This document shows positions 1-7,221 of a DNA stretch of 34,540 nucleotides, piece after piece; position 1 is the first letter of the stretch, and every line of letters begins with the position of its first letter. Origin of the DNA: CAMYLR01 sp041577935 (GTDB taxonomy: Bacteria > Gemmatimonadota > Gemmatimonadetes > JACCXV01 > JAHWKZ01); the NCBI GenBank assembly GCA_041577935.1, contig JBFGIA010000009.1, forward strand, positions 1-34,540, written 5' to 3'. The notes under the pieces were generated by a model. It was not told where the DNA came from. It made no database searches and saw only the letters and a program-made list of their open reading frames with translations. A program made the translations under genes and the position numbers.

Positions 1-247
1 ACCCGCCCGCCGGATGGACTTCCACTGGGTTGCCGTTGACGCTTAGCCGGACGTCACTCCCGGGAGCGCCTTCCACCCGGCCGAATACGAAGGTCGAGTC
101 CGACGCGGTCAGCGCCTGGCCAGCGGCCGGATACTGAACGTGAACGAGGAGCGAATCCTGGAGTTGGGCCGCGGCCGCGGGAGTCGGGGTCGCGGCCGTC
201 AGTAGCACCACGAGCGACACCGGGGAACGCCCCGGGAGAAGCCTCAT
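1..247 (-). CDS. N-terminal fragment of an exported cell-wall protein, probably N-acetylmuramoyl-L-alanine amidase
   Basis: A - strand reading frame starts at ATG 247 and stays open to the window edge, giving 82 codons; the rest lies outside. It begins MRLLPGR, followed by a hydrophobic run and an Ala-rich stretch ending AAAAQ, which fits a Sec signal peptide with cleavage near residue 25. The mature part reads VQYPAAGQALTASDSTFVFG, followed by an SVNGNPVEVHPAGG segment. From memory of the family, this YPxxG...DSTFxFG...NGxPVxVHPxG module precedes the catalytic domain in Gemmatimonadota amidases. The catalytic domain is not visible, so the activity is inference. It is divergent from the amidohydrolase gene, with 85 bp between the starts. 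Confidence 0.6.
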   Translation of the reverse strand, partial: MRLLPGRSPVSLVVLLTAATPTPAAAAQLQDSLLVHVQYPAAGQALTASDSTFVFGRVEGAPGSDVRLSVNGNPVEVHPAGG

Positions 248-332
248 GAGTGGGAAAGCTAGCCCCCGACTCTGGCCGGCTCAACGAAACGGTGTTTGAT
301 CGTTTGTTGCCCCGGGGTCGTCGTACAATAAA

Positions 333-1556
333 ATGAACCATCGAGCCCATTCCACAGCTCTGCTAGCAGCAATCACGCTCGTCGTCGCGCTGCGACCGTT
401 CAACGCCCAAACCAAACAACACTCGAGCCCGCAACTAACCACGGCCGCCTTAGCCTTCGTCGACGTGAACGTGGTTCCGATGGACACCCGGCGATTGCTC
501 CGCCACCAGACCGTCCTCATCGGAGGTGACCGGATCACGGCTCTCGGCCCAGCGGACGAGATCGAAGTCCCCGCCGAAGCCGCGATCGTTGAGGGTGACG
601 GGCTCTACCTCATGCCGGGGTTAGCCGACATGCATGTTCACCTCGATCGCGAAGACCTGCGCGCTTACGTCGATCACGGGATCACCACGGTGCGCAACAT
701 GTGGGGGTTCCCCGATGTTCAGGCGATGCAGCGCGAGATCGCTGCGGGTGACTTGCTCGGTCCCACAATCCACTCGATCAGCCCCGGTCTGGACGGCAAC
801 CCACCCAAGTGGCCGCTGACTCAGCTCGTGCTCGAGCCATCCCACGCCGACAGCGTAGTTGGCGTCCAGTACGACAGCGGCTGGCGAACGCTCAAGCTCT
901 ATCAGGACCTCCACCAGGATGTGTACGACGCGATCATCGCGGCGGCACGTGCGCGCCGGATGGACTACGTCGGCCACGTCCCCACTCGGGTCGGGCTCAC
1001 CCACGTGCTCGACTCTGGTCAGCGTTCGATCGAGCATCTCGGCGGCTATGCTCGCGAACTGGGCGCAGCTGGCGGCTGGTGGATGTCGATCGACGATGAC
1101 CGGTTGGGGTTCGTCGTCGCTCACACCCGAGAGGCGGGTGCCTGGAACTGTCCTACACTGGCGATCTTCGCCGAGATCGCCAAGCGCCGCCCGCGAGATG
1201 TCGCCGATCGGCAGATCGCGAACCGCCGCCGGGTCGTCAAAGCGCTCCACGACGGCGGGGCACAACTCCTGATCGGCACCGACTCGGGGATCGATATCGT
1301 GGCTCCAGGCAACTCGATCCACGACGAGCTGGCCGAGTTCTCAGCTGCCGGGCTGTCGCCCTACGAAGTGCTCCGGATCGCCACCGTCGATGCGGCTGAC
1401 TTTCTGGGCGGCTCTCACGAGTTCGGCACGATCGCCGTGGGGCGCCGAGCGGATCTGCTGCTGGTAGACACCAACCCGCTAGACGACGTGGCAGCGCTGC
1501 GGGAGCTCAGGGGCGTCGTCCTGCGCGGTACCTGGAGGCCAAGCCCAGCCCAATAG
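333..1556 (+). CDS. Exported amidohydrolase-superfamily protein (imidazolonepropionase-like)
   Basis: A metal-dependent hydrolase of the amidohydrolase superfamily, 407 aa, with an N-terminal hydrophobic segment (residues about 8-25) suggesting export to the periplasm. Superfamily landmarks are visible: MHVH metal ligands H101 and H103 after MPGLAD, a likely carbamylated or bridging lysine in TLKLY (K188), H215 in VGHVP, H235 in SIEHLGG, and D317 in IGTDSG. The C-terminus has the usual VGRRADLLLVDTNPLDD return to the small beta domain. The substrate cannot be told from sequence; relatives act on cyclic amides and dipeptides. The ATG at 333 has no Shine-Dalgarno sequence ahead of it. The next gene begins 37 bp downstream but looks unrelated. 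Confidence 0.85.
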   Translation: MNHRAHSTALLAAITLVVALRPFNAQTKQHSSPQLTTAALAFVDVNVVPMDTRRLLRHQTVLIGGDRITALGPADEIEVPAEAAIVEGDGLYLMPGLADMHVHLDREDLRAYVDHGITTVRNMWGFPDVQAMQREIAAGDLLGPTIHSISPGLDGNPPKWPLTQLVLEPSHADSVVGVQYDSGWRTLKLYQDLHQDVYDAIIAAARARRMDYVGHVPTRVGLTHVLDSGQRSIEHLGGYARELGAAGGWWMSIDDDRLGFVVAHTREAGAWNCPTLAIFAEIAKRRPRDVADRQIANRRRVVKALHDGGAQLLIGTDSGIDIVAPGNSIHDELAEFSAAGLSPYEVLRIATVDAADFLGGSHEFGTIAVGRRADLLLVDTNPLDDVAALRELRGVVLRGTWRPSPAQ

Positions 1557-1593
1557 CTCCGAGCCTGTCGCTTCCTCGCCAATCAGGTTATTC

Positions 1594-3711
1594 ATGTCAC
1601 GCACACGTCGAAGCATCTCCGCAGACCTAACCGAGTGGACCACGATGACCCAACGGAATCAGGACGCTCAATCCGATTATCGACGTCTGTTCGAGCGGAT
1701 ACCTTACGGTGTCTACCAAACCACGCCCGCGGGTCAGATCGTGGCCGCCAACCCAGCCTTGTTGAGGATACTCGGGTATCGATCACTGGAAGAGCTAGAG
1801 CGGATCGATGTCGCCAGCGAGCATTACGTCGACCCGTCTGCTCGCCATGCCTGGGCTCAACAACTCGAGCGTGAAGGCCAGGTACAAGACATGGAGATCA
1901 CCCTCCGGCGCGTGAATGGCGAACAGATCGTAGTTCTCGACAACGCTTCGGTGGTCCGGGACGACAACGGAGACACGCTTTTCTACGAGGGGACGCTGAC
2001 CGACATCACTGCCCGCAAGCGGGCGGAGGAAGAACTGCGAAGAAGCGAGGAGAGGTTTCGCGACCTGTTCGAAGCCTCTCCTGATGCGATTTTCGTCGAA
2101 GACTCTGAAGGAAACGTGTTGGATGCCAACCCGGCCGCAACCAAGCTTCAGGGCATTGACAGACAGACCTTGATCGGTATGAACGTCGCCGAGCTCGTGC
2201 CGCCGGAGTACGTCGAGTTCGCGCAGGACCATCATCGCCGCCTCGTAAGCGGTGAGGTCGAGCAGATCGAGGGGTTTACGTGGGCTGCTGACGGTCGTGC
2301 TATACCGGTTGAGATACGGGCCCGGCCGCTGGAATACAGCGGACAAGAAGCCGTCCTGGTCCATGTTCGTGACGTTACCGAGCGGAAAGAACATCAAAAG
2401 CGACTCGAGCAGCTGGCCCAATTCGACGCGGTGACCGGGCTGCCCAACCGCTTCCTGTTCGAGGACCGTTTGAATCAAGCGGTCCTTGGGACGCGGCGCA
2501 CGGGCGAACGGATCGCGCTCCATTACCTCGACCTCGACGAGTTCAAGCAGGTCAACGACACGTTCGGCCACGCGGTCGGCGACGAGCTGCTCAAGGCGGT
2601 CGGCCACCGGCTCTCGAACCTCGTCCGTGAGACCGATACCGTCGCTCGGCTGGGCGGCGACGAGTTCGCCATCATACAGACGGATATCCGCGGAGCTACG
2701 GGGGCGAGCGCGTTCGCCATGCGGATCCAGGAGGCGATGACGAAGCCGTTCAACGCAACCGGTCATGACATTCACTCTAGCACGAGCATTGGCGTCACTG
2801 TCTCGTCACCGGGGGACGAGCCAAGCGAGCTGTTGCTGCAAGCCGACCGCGCGTTGTACAAGGCGAAAGAACGCGGCCGCCAACGATTCCATTTCCACAA
2901 TCAGGAGTTGGCCGAGGAAGTCGAGCGATACGTATCGATTCGCCGCGACCTCCGCGATGCTGTCGGTCGCAATGAGTTCTTCCTCGAGTACCAACCCCAG
3001 GTCGACCTGAGAACCGGCAACATTGTTGGCTCGGAAGCGCTTGTTCGCTGGCAACATCCGAGGCGCGGGAGACTACCGCCGAGCGAGTTTATCCCGGTAA
3101 CCGAAAACACGGGCCTCATCAGCGCTATCGGCGACTGGGTTCTCCAAGAAGCGTGTCGGCAGCGTCGTGAGTGGTGCGACCGCGGTCTGACAAAGGTCCC
3201 CGTGGCCGTCAACCTATCGGCGGTGCAGTGCAGGGACCCCCGGTTCACCGACAAACTCCAAACCCTGATCGAGACCACCGGCGTTAGACCCGATCTGCTC
3301 GAGCTCGAGCTGACCGAGACGATCCTCATGCAAAAGTCCACGGCTGTCCAACGCGCACTCACGCATTCCGACGAGAGCGGTATCTCGATCGCTATCGATG
3401 ACTTCGGTACCGGGTACTCGTCCCTTCAGTACTTGCGCGAGTTTCCGGTACACCGGCTCAAGATCGCGATGGAGTTCGTTCAAGGCGTGACCGAGGACCC
3501 GGACGATGCCGCCATCGTTACGGCGGTCATCAGCCTGGGGCACGAGCTGGGAATGCGGGTCATCGCCGAGGGTGTCGAGACGGAAGAGCAGGTCGAGTTT
3601 TTGAAGGTCCACGACTGCGATGAAGCCCAGGGCTTCTACTTCAGCCGCCCCCTCGCCGCGGAGGCCCTCGCCGAGCGGCTCAACCACCCCTCAGGACATC
3701 AAGTTCCGTAG
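1594..3711 (+). CDS. PAS-PAS-GGDEF-EAL cyclic-di-GMP turnover protein
   Basis: A 705-aa soluble signalling protein with two PAS sensor domains (about 25-140 and 150-265), a GGDEF diguanylate cyclase domain (about 270-430) and an EAL phosphodiesterase domain (about 445-695). The cyclase looks active: GGDEF is intact at 354-358, and RETD just upstream matches the RxxD product-inhibition site. In EAL, the EAL triad (481-483), NLSA, ELTE, DDFG, AEGVE and the late Gln are kept. However, the KID motif reads KIA (K623-I624-A625), so one conserved acidic residue is missing. There are no membrane segments. ATG 1645 (MTQRNQ) is an alternative start. The gene sits directly upstream of a cyclic-di-GMP riboswitch, so it probably feeds that sensor. 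Which activity dominates is unknown. Confidence 0.95.
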   Translation: MSRTRRSISADLTEWTTMTQRNQDAQSDYRRLFERIPYGVYQTTPAGQIVAANPALLRILGYRSLEELERIDVASEHYVDPSARHAWAQQLEREGQVQDMEITLRRVNGEQIVVLDNASVVRDDNGDTLFYEGTLTDITARKRAEEELRRSEERFRDLFEASPDAIFVEDSEGNVLDANPAATKLQGIDRQTLIGMNVAELVPPEYVEFAQDHHRRLVSGEVEQIEGFTWAADGRAIPVEIRARPLEYSGQEAVLVHVRDVTERKEHQKRLEQLAQFDAVTGLPNRFLFEDRLNQAVLGTRRTGERIALHYLDLDEFKQVNDTFGHAVGDELLKAVGHRLSNLVRETDTVARLGGDEFAIIQTDIRGATGASAFAMRIQEAMTKPFNATGHDIHSSTSIGVTVSSPGDEPSELLLQADRALYKAKERGRQRFHFHNQELAEEVERYVSIRRDLRDAVGRNEFFLEYQPQVDLRTGNIVGSEALVRWQHPRRGRLPPSEFIPVTENTGLISAIGDWVLQEACRQRREWCDRGLTKVPVAVNLSAVQCRDPRFTDKLQTLIETTGVRPDLLELELTETILMQKSTAVQRALTHSDESGISIAIDDFGTGYSSLQYLREFPVHRLKIAMEFVQGVTEDPDDAAIVTAVISLGHELGMRVIAEGVETEEQVEFLKVHDCDEAQGFYFSRPLAAEALAERLNHPSGHQVP

Positions 3712-3811
3712 GAGTGAACTCTCTTTCCGCGCCGTCTGCAAGGCAAAATCTCAAAACGATAGGCAACACTTTTCCAACCCTGTAGGTAAAGCTCTTCCTT
3801 CCTCAGGGAAC

Positions 3812-3833
3812 GGGGTCTCCACTCTGTGACCCC
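3812..3833 (+). terminator. Possible hairpin terminator after the GGDEF-EAL gene
   Basis: GGGGTC (3812-3817) and GACCCC (3828-3833) form a perfect 6-bp stem with a 10-nt loop, 100 bp past the GGDEF-EAL stop. There is no T-tract, so intrinsic termination is uncertain. It could equally be a leader structure ahead of the riboswitch. Confidence 0.3.
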
Positions 3834-3901
3834 TACGCCCCTCAGCAGCAACCGTCATGTCCTCTCTGTTCCTATCCCCCCGCCGCCTCTGGCACATGCG
3901 T

Positions 3902-3916
3902 TGCCCTGTCAGGGCA
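3902..3916 (+). other. Short perfect hairpin just upstream of the riboswitch
   Basis: TGCCCT (3902-3907) pairs with AGGGCA (3911-3916) around a 3-nt loop. No T-run follows. It lies about 25 nt upstream of the aptamer and may be part of the leader RNA or a weak terminator for the upstream gene. The rest of the 3712-3940 stretch shows no convincing gene. Confidence 0.3.
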
Positions 3917-3940
3917 GCACTTCCCCCGACCAAATAGCCC

Positions 3941-4025
3941 CTCGGTCCAGGGCAAACCCCGCGAGAGCGGGCGACGCAAAGCCACGGATCCTCACTGCAA
4001 CAGCAGCGGACAGCCGGGCTACCCG
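3941..4025 (+). promoter_or_regulatory. Cyclic-di-GMP-I riboswitch aptamer (GEMM-I)
   Basis: The sequence carries the GEMM-I hallmarks in order. AGGGCAAAC (3949-3957) leads into a GNRA-capped hairpin, CCCGC-GAGA-GCGGG (3958-3971). Then come the conserved GACGCAAAGCC (3973-3983), a second arm whose tip is CTGC-AACA-GCAG (3995-4006), and the closing GACAGCCGGGCTACC (4009-4023). A short closing stem can form between CGG (3943-3945) and CCG (4023-4025). The base matching the ligand-contacting G20 of the Vibrio Vc2 aptamer is G (3951), as expected for cyclic-di-GMP rather than cGAMP sensing. A is found at the position of the intercalating A47. The RNA lies in the leader of the TPR/lipoprotein/HD-GYP run and just downstream of a GGDEF-EAL gene. 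I saw no second copy in the window. Confidence 0.93.
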
Positions 4026-4038
4026 AAAAACCGAAACA

Positions 4039-4081
4039 CCTCGCATGCGCCAGCCAATTCTGAAGGCGCAAACCGAGGAGG
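4039..4081 (+). promoter_or_regulatory. Candidate riboswitch expression platform: SD-sequestering stem-loop
   Basis: Downstream of the aptamer, CCTCG (4039-4043) can pair with CGAGG (4074-4078), and TGCGCC (4046-4051) with GGCGCA (4065-4070). The result is an 11-bp stem with a small 2x3 internal loop and a 13-nt terminal loop. The outer strand includes the first half of the strong Shine-Dalgarno AGGAGG (4076-4081), which serves the ATG at 4088. No T-tract follows, so control of translation is more likely than of termination. Whether ligand opens or closes the stem cannot be told. Confidence 0.65.
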
Positions 4082-4087
4082 CATTGG

Positions 4088-5185
4088 ATGGAAGTTTTGC
4101 CAGCGAACCCTGCTGCGCCTTCAGACGATCGAAGCGACACCGTGGGTGGATCGCAACCGTTCATGCTCGTCCAGATGGCTATGGCCAAGGCCGAAGCCCT
4201 GACGCGAGCGCAACGGTGGGCGGATGCCCTGGATGCCTACCGAAAGGCGATACGGCTTGCCGGAGAAGACGGACTTGGTCTGGCAACCAAAGCCGACGCT
4301 CATCGGGGTGCGGGAATCGTCCAGATGCGGTGCAGCAACTGGGACGGGGCTGAAAGTGAGTTACTGGAGAGCCAGTCGTTTGCGTCGAGGTTGAAAGACG
4401 ACCGGCGCTTGGCTCTTGTCAAGAACGTCCGAGCCGCCGTCGCATTCGAGCGCGGTGATTGGCAGGACGCTCAGCGTTTGTACGAAGCGGCGCGGGGAAA
4501 CGCGGATGCTTCCGGTAGCACACGGCTCCTGGCCCAGATCGACAACAACGAAGGCGCGCTCTGGTCGGCACTCGGCCACCAGAAGCGGGCGGAGGCGTGC
4601 TTTAGGCACGCGCTCGAGCTGTTTGAAGAGCTCGACAACCACCCGTGTGGCGCCAGAACCCTCAACAACCTCGGCATCGCGCTGGTCGCGCAAGGCCGCC
4701 TCTGGGAGGCGGACAACGTCTATGACCGAGCGATGCGAGAGTGCAAGCGGCAAGGCGACAGAACCCTGGCCGCGGAGGTCATGCTCAACCGGGCGGACCT
4801 CGCGTACACCCGAGGCAACGACCATCAAGCCCAGTCGCTCGCCGATCGCGCACGCGCGTTCGCAGAGCACTTGGAGAACGTCATCGTGCAAGCGAGCGCG
4901 CTTCGAATTCTGGGTGGGGTTGCTCGGATCGCCGGAGATCTGGTACTCGCCGAGCAGAGAATCAAAAAGGCCATTCAGCTCAGCAAGGGTGGCACAGCCC
5001 CGCTGAGCGAGGCCGAGGCATGGGCAGAGTTAGGCCTTCTGTTCATGGACCGACATGACACCGAACAAGCTGAGCACGCCTGGCAGCGGGCCCAGTCCAT
5101 CTATCGTGACTTGGGGAACACGACCGAAGCTGATCGACTCGATCAGCAGATCGATTCCTCCAAGGCACGGTCGGAGGCCGCATGA
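4088..5185 (+). CDS. TPR-repeat protein, first gene of the riboswitch-led operon
   Basis: A 365-aa protein built almost wholly of tetratricopeptide repeats, seen as repeated A/L/Y-rich helical pairs such as ALDAYRKAIRLAGEDG, NEGALWSALGHQKRAEACFRHALELFEEL and LNNLGIALVAQGRLWEADNVYDRAM. It has no signal peptide, membrane segment or catalytic domain, so it should be a cytoplasmic scaffold or interaction partner. The start is fixed by AGGAGG (4076-4081), 6 nt before ATG 4088. Its repeats resemble the N-terminal half of the HD-GYP protein at the end of the same operon (8829-10394), suggesting a shared origin. Its stop overlaps the ATG of the first lipoprotein by 4 bp, so the two are probably translationally coupled. 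Confidence 0.85.
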   Translation: MEVLPANPAAPSDDRSDTVGGSQPFMLVQMAMAKAEALTRAQRWADALDAYRKAIRLAGEDGLGLATKADAHRGAGIVQMRCSNWDGAESELLESQSFASRLKDDRRLALVKNVRAAVAFERGDWQDAQRLYEAARGNADASGSTRLLAQIDNNEGALWSALGHQKRAEACFRHALELFEELDNHPCGARTLNNLGIALVAQGRLWEADNVYDRAMRECKRQGDRTLAAEVMLNRADLAYTRGNDHQAQSLADRARAFAEHLENVIVQASALRILGGVARIAGDLVLAEQRIKKAIQLSKGGTAPLSEAEAWAELGLLFMDRHDTEQAEHAWQRAQSIYRDLGNTTEADRLDQQIDSSKARSEAA

Positions 5186-5739
5186 CGAACAACAACCGAA
5201 ACCAGACTCATCGCGGTCGGTTCGTCGGCGTCCTTGTTGCAGCGGTCGCGTTCTCTCTCACGGCTTGTGAGAGCGGGAGCGGTCCCGTCGCGTTCGAGGA
5301 AATCGACAACAGCCCGACCGTCACGATTAATGGAGTTCAACTGCTGAAAGCACCCGCTGGATTGCGGCTCGCCGGATCGGTAAGCGCGCAGATGGATCAG
5401 AGCGGCGGCACCGTCTCAATCGACGGCGCGTGGCTCACCGTCCCATCCGGCGCACTCAGCAGCAGCACCACGATCACCATGGCCAACGGGGGCGACCTGT
5501 GGGCCTACGACTTCGGGCCTGACGGCCTGACGTTCAACTCTTCGGCAACGCTTACGGTCAAGATCACACAGGCCGAGCTGACTCAGCTGGGCGTTGATCC
5601 GAATGCTCTCGCAGTTGCCTACGCCACAAATGGCGGCAGCAACAACTGGCAGATCCTGGGTGGCAGTTACGACCCGGTCAAGGAAGAGATCGATCTGCCG
5701 GTCGACCACTTCTCTGTCTACGCCCTGTGCGTCGAGTAA
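5182..5739 (+). CDS. ZU5-like lipoprotein paralogue 1
   Basis: A 185-aa lipoprotein with a basic N-region, hydrophobic core and lipobox LTAC (C29). After a short linker comes TVTINGVQLLKAP, then a beta-rich domain with the ZU5-like signature: a Gly-Gly turn, AWLTVPSGALSSSTTITM, YDFGPDGLTF and ATLTVKI. It ends DHFSVYALCVE. Its start overlaps the TPR stop in ATGA. Export to the periplasm or outer membrane follows from the lipobox. ZU5-like folds in other proteins serve protein-protein contacts or autoprocessing; the job here is unknown. It is closest to paralogue 2: from 5341 to the stop the two genes keep a constant 620-bp offset without gaps. Confidence 0.85.
   Translation: MTNNNRNQTHRGRFVGVLVAAVAFSLTACESGSGPVAFEEIDNSPTVTINGVQLLKAPAGLRLAGSVSAQMDQSGGTVSIDGAWLTVPSGALSSSTTITMANGGDLWAYDFGPDGLTFNSSATLTVKITQAELTQLGVDPNALAVAYATNGGSNNWQILGGSYDPVKEEIDLPVDHFSVYALCVE
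5492..5540 (+). repeat. Exact 49-bp direct repeat, copy 1 (paralogue 1)
   Basis: This stretch recurs exactly at 6112-6160 in paralogue 2, 620 bp downstream. It encodes DLWAYDFGPDGLTFN. Identity at third positions suggests recent duplication or gene conversion between the two genes. Confidence 0.85.
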
Positions 5740-5810
5740 GGGAGGTGCCGACCATGCGAGACTTTCACAATCAACCCAGCACCGACATCAAGCACATGAG
5801 GAGGCATCAC

Positions 5811-6359
5811 GTGTTGCAACGACGCAGCATGCTCAAGCGCCTGATGGTCGTCGCGGTCGCACTCGGCTTTGTGGCCTGTGGGGAGGACAACGGCCCTATA
5901 GCCCCTGGCGAACAGGGACCGATGGTCAATCCCGCGACCGTTACCATCAACGGCGTTGAACTGCTGAAAGCACCCGGTGGTCTGCGGCTCGCCTCATCGG
6001 CGAGCGTACAGATGGACCAGAGCGGTGGCACCGCCTCAGTCGACGGTGCGTGGCTCACAGTCCCATCCGGCGCACTCAGCAACAGCACCACGATCACCAT
6101 GGCCAACACCAGCGACCTGTGGGCCTACGACTTCGGGCCTGACGGCCTGACGTTCAACTCACCGGCAACGCTGACGGTCAAGATCACAGTCACCGAGTTG
6201 GTGCAAATCGGGGTCGACCCGAATGACCTGAGGATCGCCTACGCGACCAGCGGTCTCACCAACGATTGGCAGATCTTGGGCGGCAGCTACGATTCCGTGA
6301 AGCAAGAGATCAAGCTTCCGGTTGACCACTTCTCCATCTACTCGCTTTGCATCGAGTAG
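5811..6359 (+). CDS. ZU5-like lipoprotein paralogue 2
   Basis: A 182-aa lipoprotein if started at GTG 5811, which follows GAGGAGG (5798-5804) by 6 nt and gives a signal peptide parallel to paralogue 6 (LKRLMVVAVALGF, then lipobox Cys 23). An in-frame ATG at 5754, also with a good SD (GGAGGT, 5741-5746), would add 19 residues ahead of the signal peptide. The mature protein has ATVTINGVELLKAP, the ZU5-like core AWLTVPSGALSNSTTITM, YDFGPDGLTF and ATLTVKI, and ends DHFSIYSLCIE. Its core is nearly identical to paralogue 1, including a 49-bp exact match, which points to recent duplication or gene conversion. Its function is not known. Confidence 0.83.
   Translation: MLQRRSMLKRLMVVAVALGFVACGEDNGPIAPGEQGPMVNPATVTINGVELLKAPGGLRLASSASVQMDQSGGTASVDGAWLTVPSGALSNSTTITMANTSDLWAYDFGPDGLTFNSPATLTVKITVTELVQIGVDPNDLRIAYATSGLTNDWQILGGSYDSVKQEIKLPVDHFSIYSLCIE
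6112..6160 (+). repeat. Exact 49-bp direct repeat, copy 2 (paralogue 2)
   Basis: The second copy of the repeat at 5492-5540, in the same frame. The two genes are colinear over about 400 bp at this offset, so homologous recombination could delete or fuse them. Confidence 0.85.
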
Positions 6360-6432
6360 AGAGACGGGAGAACGGACCATGTTTGGTTTTCACGCTAGCC
6401 ACGACTCTAACGAGAGAAGGAGCAAAGACGTG

Positions 6433-7173
6433 ATGCGACAGAGCATCATCATGAAGTCTTTGCTAGTCACGGCGTACATGATCGTCGTGATCGGCATCGC
6501 GGTCGGTGTGGCGGCGTGTGGACAGGACGAAGGTCCGTTCTCCCCCTCAGGCCAAGAAACAGCACTCGATGACGCCACCGTAACGATCGACGGCATCACC
6601 TTCGTAAAGTGGACCAACGCGGAAGGCTTGGTGCTATCCGACGACGATTCTGATGATGATTCCGATTCGTCCGATGATGAGTCATCTGACTCGGACGATG
6701 ATTCCGATGACGGATCGAACGATTCCGATGAGGGATCCGACGACTCCGACGATGATTCTTCTGACGACGACGGTTACTCGACCTGCTACGACGAATGTGA
6801 GGTCGACTCGTCAGGAAAGAGGATCAAGACAAGCGGGGCATCGCTGACGGTCCCTCGAGGCGCTATCAACAGCGCAGTGCGCATCTCGATGCGCAGGGAC
6901 GACGACTCCGATGACGGGGTGTGGTCGTACCGAACAGCGTTCGAATTCGGTCCGGCCGGGCTTCAGTTCGAACAACCGGCAACGCTGACGATCGAGATCG
7001 CGCCTCATCAGCTGCAGTCGATGGGACTCGACCCCGAGCGTCTTCGGATCGCCTACGTGCAGGGTGACGATCACGACGATTGGGAGCTACTCGGTGGCAG
7101 ATACGATCCAGACACCGGATCGATCGCCATTGAGGTCTGGCACTTCTCGCGCTACGCGCTCTGCATCGAGTAG
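6433..7173 (+). CDS. ZU5-like lipoprotein paralogue 3 with Asp/Ser repeat insert
   Basis: A 246-aa member of the tandem family, with lipobox VAAC (Cys 29) followed by GQDEGPFSP. After ATVTIDGITFVKW it carries a roughly 45-residue insert made almost only of Asp and Ser, then YSTCYDECEVD. The ZU5-like core continues with ASLTVPRGAINSAVRISM, FEFGPAGLQF and ATLTIEI, and it ends WHFSRYALCIE. Asp/Ser tracts in staphylococcal surface proteins act as long flexible stalks, and acidic tracts can bind calcium; either role is only inference here. The start choice is ATG 6433 (GTG 6430 adjoins it) after AGAAGGAG (6415-6422). ATG 6379 upstream is in frame but gives an overlong signal region. Confidence 0.83.
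   Translation: MRQSIIMKSLLVTAYMIVVIGIAVGVAACGQDEGPFSPSGQETALDDATVTIDGITFVKWTNAEGLVLSDDDSDDDSDSSDDESSDSDDDSDDGSNDSDEGSDDSDDDSSDDDGYSTCYDECEVDSSGKRIKTSGASLTVPRGAINSAVRISMRRDDDSDDGVWSYRTAFEFGPAGLQFEQPATLTIEIAPHQLQSMGLDPERLRIAYVQGDDHDDWELLGGRYDPDTGSIAIEVWHFSRYALCIE
6637..6771 (+). repeat. Asp/Ser repeat tract within lipoprotein paralogue 3
   Basis: Forty-five codons encode almost only D and S, with a few E, G and N. Codons are mixed (GAC/GAT, TCC/TCT/TCG), so this is not a simple DNA microsatellite. The composition looks kept at protein level. Confidence 0.9.
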
Positions 7174-7221
7174 ACGAAAGAAGTGCAGAACATGAAAGCA
7201 ACCCCAGAGAAGGGACACAAC

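Noticed and set aside
324..329. TACAAT as -10 box for the amidohydrolase gene, implying a leaderless mRNA
   Set aside because: The box ends 3 nt before the ATG, so the expected start site would fall after the start codon, and no -35 has proper spacing.
54..350. A 98-codon - strand frame
   Set aside because: Its product is Arg/Gly-rich without domains. Another - strand frame from ATG 247 gives a signal peptide and a recognisable module.
3826..4353. A 175-codon + strand frame
   Set aside because: It runs through the riboswitch aptamer and the start of the TPR gene in another frame, and its product is low-complexity Pro/Arg-rich with no domain.
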